This document shows, piece by piece, positions 58,953 to 64,000 of a DNA stretch of 64,000 bases. The position numbers were made by a program, and so were the translations under genes. Positions within the stretch are counted from its first letter, which is position 1. Each line of letters starts with the position of its first letter. The stretch covers positions 62,001 to 126,000 of the forward strand of contig JAOPHQ010005692.1 of assembly GCA_030340625.1 (NCBI GenBank), given 5' to 3'. The stretch is from Merluccius polli (Eukaryota > Chordata > Actinopteri > Gadiformes > Merlucciidae). The notes under the pieces are model-generated. The model was not told the DNA's origin and made no database searches. It was given only the letters and a program-made list of their open reading frames with translations.

Positions 58953-59034
58953 AGCACCGCCTCTGGCGGTCAGTAAGGATGAAATAGAACGAAAGTTACA
59001 GATGTAACTACGGTTCTATGAATCCTGGATGACC
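58953..59034. repeat. DIRS internal complementary region (circle-junction repeat)
   Basis: The first part (to 58990, ending ATGAAATAGAAC) is the reverse complement of the extreme left end (51936 onward). The next part (58991 onward, GAAAGTTACAGATGTAACTA) is the reverse complement of the extreme right end (to 59289). The two are abutted. In DIRS elements this segment templates joining of the ends into a circle. Confidence 0.93.
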
Positions 59035-59085
59035 GCCAGAGTGTCTAGTCACTCAGAATCCTTGTGTTTTCGCGAGAAGATTCTA

Positions 59086-59289
59086 GGAACAGATCCTCTA
59101 ACGACACCGGAAGTTATAGCCTTCCCGGTGTCACGTGGGGGTCACAGGTGACTATGTTGGTATTAGGTACTCGAAATGCGCATGCGCAAGGTGGATATAT
59201 CCAGTGCTTTAAGCACTGGATCCAAGATTCATAGAACATAGTCATAGTCATCCAGGATTCATAGAACCGTAGTTACATCTGTAACTTTC
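59086..59289. repeat. DIRS right inverted terminal repeat
   Basis: It is complementary to the left repeat over GGAACAGATCCTCTAACGAC to GGTGGATATATCCAGTGCTT (59086-59215). It then carries a right-end extension to CTGTAACTTTC. Confidence 0.9.
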
Positions 59290-61051
59290 GATATCACTGA
59301 TAGCAACTCACTATTTGCTAAGCATCTGACCTTGTATTGGGCTCACTAGCCAAGCAAGCTAACTATCCAATCAGCTAAACGTCTCCCAAAAAACTCCACA
59401 GCGTGTTGAGGATTACTCATGTAGTTTAATGGTAATTTCGTGAAACTGTAAAGACAGTACAAACATAAGGTAAGTATTAATAAAGCTAAACAGTAAGCAT
59501 AAAAAAGCAAATCTATAATTCAACACATGGAAAATAAAGATAATACTTACAGACGTTGCTTTAACAAACAAGAAGATGTAGAACTGCATCTTAATGGAAG
59601 AGCTGATCAACCTGTCGATCCTGCATGCTCTCTACGTGAATAACGTGCTTGTTGTCACTTCCGGTCACCTAACTAGCAGCCCCTCCCTTAGAGCATTCCC
59701 TCTTAAAGGTACAGGCACCTATGCCACACACATTACAAAAAACACACTTTCAATGCCAGGGGCAGAACAGACCTGCTTCAGTGAAGATAATAACTTCACT
59801 CTATCAAGTAGAGTACTGTTGCCTGCAGACAGTTATACATACATAAGTGAAGCCTGGCACTCAACATCATGGCTTGACCATTGTTTTAGTACAGCTGATG
59901 GGCATGCAGCCATAGAGAATATGGGTATTAAATATGGGGTTACGCTAACAGACCATATACCTTTGGCCTTCACAATTAACATTGAAGAATTACCATCTAC
60001 AGCCAGCAACAACAATGTTATCAGTGGTAATGTGAGTACTAAATTAGAATGGTCAACTCTTTCTGAAGAGGATTTATTGGCTTATTATATTAACACAGAC
60101 CAATATCTAAGTAATGTGTATCTGCCCAGAGAAGCTATCATGTGTAAGGATGTTAATTGTCAGATTGAGGAACACAAGAGTAACCTATGTGCCATGTATG
60201 ATGATGTTGTGGCTGCTCTGTTTGAGGGTGGTAAACCTCTTCAAAAACATAGGAGAAACAGGGCCTATAATATTAGACCAGGATGGAATGAGCATGTAGC
60301 TCCATATCATACTGAAGCTCGGGAAGCTTACAAATGTTGGGCCTTGGCTGGGAGACCTAGGCAAGGCCCTGAGCTTGAGAATCAAAAGGTTGCCAATGCC
60401 AGATATAAGTATGCTGTTCGTTTTATATCTAGAAATGAGCAAGCCATGAGGGCTGACTCTATGGCTAGTAAAATGATGAGCAACAATATCAGTGACTTTT
60501 GGAAGGAGGTGAGGTCCCTTAATAATTGTAAATCTTCCCTTCCTTCTACTGTTGAAGGAGTCTCCGGAGAAGATAATGTTGCTGAACTATGGAGACAGCA
60601 CCATAGCTCCCTCTTTAACTGTTTAAAACATGATCCATATGTGGAGGACTCTGCTATCAGTGATGAATCAATAAGTATACTGACACATGAGGTAGTTGAT
60701 GCCATATGGAAATTAACTAACAACAAAGCATGTGGTATGGACTCAATAACTGCAGAACATCTGAAATACGCCAGTCTCAGGCTTGCTCCCCTCCTAGCAA
60801 TCAACTGGTTTGATGATCCATGGCATACTACCAGATTCAATGTTATCCATTCTGCTTGTCCCAGTTATCAAGGACAAAGCTGGAAAAGTTGGCTGCCTGG
60901 ATAATTATAGACCTATAGCATTGGCCACTATATTATCCAAGGTAATGGAAAGAATCCTCCTTGATAGAGTGAGTGGGTATATCTCTTCCCTGGATAATCA
61001 GTTTGGATTTAAGCCAAAACATGGCACAGACATGTGTATTTATGCTCTTAA
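59290..61051 (+). pseudogene. LINE ORF2, middle part (endonuclease end to RT start)
   Basis: Segments 59290-59332 and 59770-61051 join across the solo LTR. They give DITDSNSLFAKHLT, then CFSEDNNFTLSSRVLL, AWHSTSWLDHCFS and LTDHIPLAF (the endonuclease DH pair). The linker WNEHVAPYHTEAREAYKCWA follows, then the RT start KLTNNKACGMDSITAEHLK. A frameshift near 60800-60815 moves the rest (VPVIKDKAGKVGCLDNYRPI, QFGFKPKHGTDMCIYALK) to another frame. It stops at the TTAA element. Confidence 0.88.
59333..59769. mobile_element. Solo LTR inside the LINE
   Basis: A 437-bp insertion starting TGTATTGGGCTC and ending GGGGCAGAACA (TG...CA), with GACCT duplicated at 59328-59332 and 59770-59774. Removing it restores the endonuclease frame (HLT then CFSEDN). 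An AATAAAG motif near 59480 is compatible with an LTR. The family is unknown and unrelated in sequence to the gypsy LTR above. Confidence 0.85.
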
Positions 61052-61536
61052 AGGCACACTATGCAACTTTTGTACCTTAATATAACAGCTTCAAAGTCAT
61101 TTTGATGGTAAACAAACTCGTAGTATAGCGAATCATCCTGGTAGCAGCGCTGGGGAGGGTCGCCGCTGGCAGAACCAGCAATGCAAGTCTGAAGACGGCG
61201 CCCCCGACAAGTCTCGCGAGAATCACAAATTGCTTTACGGCGCGACGTCACGCGACATAAGAAGCAGCCTCAGTGGAAGATGCTAGCAGGCATTCACCTG
61301 AAACATTACCTGGTCAGTAGACATCTTTTGCCTGTTGGATGTCCGACGCTTCCATCCTACTGAACATGTACCGGTATACAGGGGGAGGGGCTCAGGCCGT
61401 GAGTGCAGAGATGTAGAGCCGTATATAGAGACGGCTCTGGCGAGTGGTATTTACGACAGTTAACGTTAAATACAAGTACTCCGCAGCGACTGAGGGGTCG
61501 CTGTTTGACAAAACCGGAAAACTGCATAGTATGCCT
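61052..61536. mobile_element. TTAA element inside the LINE reverse transcriptase
   Basis: A 485-bp element with ends AGGCACACTATGCAACTTTT and AAAACTGCATAGTATGCCT, between TTAA at 61048-61051 and 61537-61540. Excision to a single TTAA restores the frame (CIYALK then EIVNLYK). No coding capacity. Confidence 0.93.
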
Positions 61537-61540
61537 TTAA

Positions 61541-62121
61541 GGAAATTGTGAATTTGTATAAGGCTAAACATTCAACTGTTCTCATGTGTTTTATTGATGC
61601 CTCCAAAGCGTTTGATCGAGTGAATCACAAACAGCTCTTTATTAAACTACAGCAAGGGGGAGTGCCTGGGTATATTGTGAGGGTTCTTGCCTATTGGTAT
61701 GCCCATCAGCAGATGCACATAAAATGGGGGGGTAGCATATCTTCCCCCTTTAGAGTGTCCAATGGTGTTAGGCAGGGAGGAATTTTGTCCCCTGTCTTAT
61801 TTAATTTATATATGGATAAACTGTCTAGGAGACTGAATGGTTGCAACACTGGCTGTATGATTGGTGGCATGCTGGTGAATCATCTTATGTATGCAGATGA
61901 CCTTGTTACTTTTAGCCCGAGTAGTGCTGGGCAGCAGGATCTTCTATGCTCTGACTATGATGTGGAATTTGATATAAAGTATAATTCCAGCAAAAGTGCT
62001 GTTTTAATATGCAGAACAAAACAGGATAGATGGCTTAATTTCCCTGTGTTCAAACTTTCCAATAATTGTCTTGAGGTCTGCAAAAAGATTAAATACCTTG
62101 GTCATTGTATTGCAGATTATA

Positions 62122-62188
<67 letters not shown>

Positions 62189-62528
62189 CATATACAGACA
62201 GTGTTGTAGGTTGTATGCCCAGGCAAACACCATAGCACGTAAGTTTAGCTACTGTTCTACTCAAGTTAAAGTGGCTCTGTTCAAAGCTTACTGCACACCA
62301 CTCTATACTGCCCATCTGTGGTCTTCTTACAAAAAATCCAGCATGCAGAAGTTACAAGTTGCCTACAATGATGCAATGAGAATTTTATTCAGGGTTCCCA
62401 GAGGAGGGAGTGCTAGTCAGATGTTTGTATCTGTAGGAATTAGCACATTGAAAGCACTTTTAAGGAATTTGATGTTTAAGTTTATGCAACGTCTGGATGC
62501 ATGGTGGCACTCTCAAATCCCTTTGTGA
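61541..62528 (+). pseudogene. LINE ORF2, C-terminal part: RT palm and thumb, with in-frame poly-Asp
   Basis: After the TTAA element the frame is open to the natural stop. It holds VLMCFIDASKAFDRVNHKQL, SNGVRQGGILSPVLFNLYMD, the catalytic LMYADDLVTFSPSS and IKYLGHCIADYM. An in-frame (GAT)n run adds about 22 aspartates (62122-62187). It ends with VALFKAYCTPLYTAHLWSSY, the conserved thumb-region motif. The palm is intact in this piece, but the whole protein is broken upstream. Confidence 0.9.
62122..62187 (+). repeat. (GAT)n trinucleotide array in the LINE coding frame
   Basis: About 22 uninterrupted GAT units, kept in frame. Confidence 0.97.
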
Positions 62529-62749
62529 GCTGCTCCAGATACACATCCAGACTGAGAGTGCATTGGCTGAAATGTCTGTATGTATTTTAATTCTTGTCTT
62601 TTTTTTTTCTTCCTGGGTGTTTGCTTGTTTTGTTTTGTTGTTTTTATCTGTCCTATCTTGCATGGTTTTTGGACATGAGTCTGGCAAATAAACTGAATTG
62701 AATTGTAGGCCTATGTATAAAAACACACTGCCTTGCTTGTCAGCTTATA

Positions 62750-63520
62750 GCAGGGGTCCGTTTCACAAAGCAGGTTCAACAACCTCTGAGTCTAATCCTA
62801 AACGCTGAGTTGATCTACACTGAGATAGAAAACTCTGAGTTTTCGGTTCCAGAACAGTGAATTTGAGTTAATTTAATCAACTCACTCATCAGTTTCACCT
62901 AGGGTTAAGCGCGTGCACCACAACTATAAAAAGAGGAGGTCTACGTTTTTCACCAACCTCGAATTGGAAATCCTAATGCGCTCATATGGCGAGTTTCAAC
63001 ACGTTTTTAGAAAGAAGTGCAACACTGCTGCGTAAGTTTAAATGTAGTCCTTTGCAATCACAATAATATTACAGGGGAAAACTGCTTGAATGGTAGCCTA
63101 TTTATTTATTTCATTTAGGTGCAATCACGCGGGGGAGAAACGCACTTGGCAGCAGCTTAAGATGACATATAAAAACATTGTTCAAACAGATAAGACCTCG
63201 GCATGATCATTTTGATCATGTTTTACACTGTAAAGTAAATATTAAGTGGCTATTTGACTGTATACAGTTGCCTTGCATCTCCGACATTGTACAAAAAACT
63301 TCGACTACGGTTGGTAATGTTGCAAATGTAAGGACGGATTAGGTTGTGTATGTAAATGATGGACTGTGACGTGAAACGGTACCGCTGAAAAAGATAATTG
63401 TCTGGAAATGATAATTGTCTGGAAAGGCTACATCTATGCGCGGTCTGATAACCCTCTCCCGACGAATATTTAATTCTCTGCGCAGTAATGCTGCACCTTC
63501 ATCCACGGGATTGTTGTCAA
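62750..63520 (+). mobile_element. Harbinger-type element remains
   Basis: It starts with GGTCCGTTTCACAAAGCAGG, a common PIF/Harbinger-like terminus in fish (recognised from memory). It contains the Myb-like exons below, and a later patch (TCTGATAACCCTCTCCCGAC, about 63446) resembles non-coding sequence of the same family. The right terminus was not found. Confidence 0.6.
62943..63187 (+). pseudogene. Harbinger Myb/SANT-like DNA-binding protein fragment
   Basis: Exon-like piece 62943-63031 reads TFFTNLELEILMRSYGEFQH then VFRKKCNTAA. Piece 63119-63187 reads CNHAGEKRTWQQLKMTYKNI then VQT. They are separated by 87 bp with GTAAGT and TTTAG boundaries, and the phases match. The pattern FT..E..IL...YGE and KRTW.QLK..YKNI is that of the Myb/SANT-like protein that partners Harbinger transposases and aids nuclear import and end recognition. 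The usual linker between the halves is missing, and no start codon or transposase is visible. This is a remnant. Confidence 0.75.
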
Positions 63521-64000
63521 AAGCAGTGCTCGAAGTGGGCCGGTACCGGTGTCGTGCCCAAGGGCGGATTAATGCACAGGCTGGCCTAGGCTGTAGCCTA
63601 GGGGCCCCACGTGCGCAGGGGCCCCAGATTGGCCAGACTATTTTTATTTTTTTTAATTTACTACACTGGGGAAAAAAACTTGCCTCCTATTGGGGCCCTT
63701 AGAAACATTAAAAAAAATTAAGTCGCTGATTGGATAGATATGACGTTCCACCGGGGACGTGAGCGTCGCGTTACGGCAGCGCCGCGGAACGGCTGCGTCC
63801 TCTGCCCTGCGTCAATTTCCACCGGCAGCGTAGCGCTGCGAGGCGGCTGGATTCGCGGGATCACGCGAGAACTACAAGACCATGCGAGAATCAGGAGACC
63901 ACGCAATAATTTGTGGATGTCAAAATAGAACAAACAAATAAAAGGTTACTTTGCCTTTCCGAAGTTGACTTGCAGTTGCTTTGTCTGTCAGAAGTTGATT
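63521..64000. other. Non-coding, GC-rich repeat fragments
   Basis: GGCCCC-rich palindromic sequence at 63590-63630, and a segment GCGCCGCGGAACGGCTGCGT near 63779 shared with the hAT-type MITE at 24853-25245. No gene seen. Confidence 0.5.

Larger units (their letters stand above)
51936..59289 (+). mobile_element. DIRS-type tyrosine-recombinase retrotransposon
   Basis: About 7.35 kb including two insertions. Gene order: Gag, reverse transcriptase/RNase H, tyrosine recombinase, with inverted terminal repeats and an internal complementary region. There is no target duplication: LINE codons GCT (to 51935) and GAT (from 59290) join directly, as expected for recombinase-mediated integration of a circle. 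Left terminal repeat pieces: 51936-51976, 52507-52574 and 53885-53945. The right repeat runs from about 59086 to 59289. Confidence 0.95.
51150..62705 (+). mobile_element. LINE (two ORFs), outer layer of a nested cluster
   Basis: This non-LTR element has an ORF1 remnant, an ORF2 with endonuclease and reverse transcriptase, and a 3' end with AATAAACTGAATTGAATTG. It is 5'-truncated inside ORF1. It is cut by a DIRS element (51936-59289), a solo LTR (59333-59769) and a TTAA element (61052-61536). The remaining LINE sequence is about 3.3 kb. The clade looks jockey/CR1/L2-like (apurinic-type endonuclease, no RNase H seen); I cannot place it more exactly. Confidence 0.88.

Overview
The window looks like nuclear DNA of a ray-finned fish. 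The evidence is split host exons with GT-AG introns, long (CA)n arrays, an olfactory-receptor relic, and a transposon mix typical of teleosts: Tc1, hAT, Harbinger, DIRS, Ty3/gypsy, Penelope and several LINE clades. No prokaryotic genes, operons, CRISPR arrays, tRNA genes or rRNA genes were seen.

Layout. From 1 to 18.5 kb the window is the 5' part of a minus-strand host gene, best matched to sh3pxd2b (Tks4). Coding exon 1 (18150-18221), exon 2 (15290-15370) and exon 3 (7218-7293) encode the N-terminal PX domain, and the rest of the gene lies beyond position 1. Its introns hold a complete Tc1/mariner element (2756-3979), a hAT-type element ending 35 bp from an exon boundary (6329-7182), and many CA/GT arrays. 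Behind the promoter lie a 1.4 kb degenerate telomere-like array (about 19.1-20.5 kb), a LINE fragment (20.7-22.7 kb, minus) and a Penelope-like fragment (23.9-24.6 kb, minus).

From 24.5 to 35.7 kb is a long-inverted-repeat element. Nested in it are a small hAT element, a telomere-repeat hairpin, and an almost intact Ty3/gypsy element (26600-35322) whose two 1,580-bp LTRs appear identical. From 36 to 41.5 kb is a decayed hAT-type transposase on the minus strand, broken by two younger insertions that have target-site duplications, followed by an RNase H-bearing LINE relic. From 41.6 to 51 kb are minisatellites, a 574-bp TTAA foldback element with 223-bp arms, an olfactory-receptor pseudogene, a solo LTR inside a second long-inverted-repeat element, and small foldbacks.

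From 51.1 to 62.7 kb one LINE is the outermost layer of a nest. It is split by a DIRS-type tyrosine-recombinase retrotransposon (51936-59289), a solo LTR (59333-59769) and a TTAA element (61052-61536). The DIRS left terminal repeat was itself hit by a TTAA element and a hAT element. Taking out each insertion and one target copy restores the older reading frame, so the order of events can be read from the DNA. The end of the window (62.75-64 kb) holds Harbinger-type remains, including a recognisable Myb/SANT-like exon.

I do not see a convincing wholly new system. The strongest leads are the intact DD36E Tc1 element, the young gypsy element with one homopolymer frameshift, the DIRS element with its circle-junction repeat and CpG-type decay, the telomere-like array with a conserved spacer repeated five times, and the telomeric hairpin.
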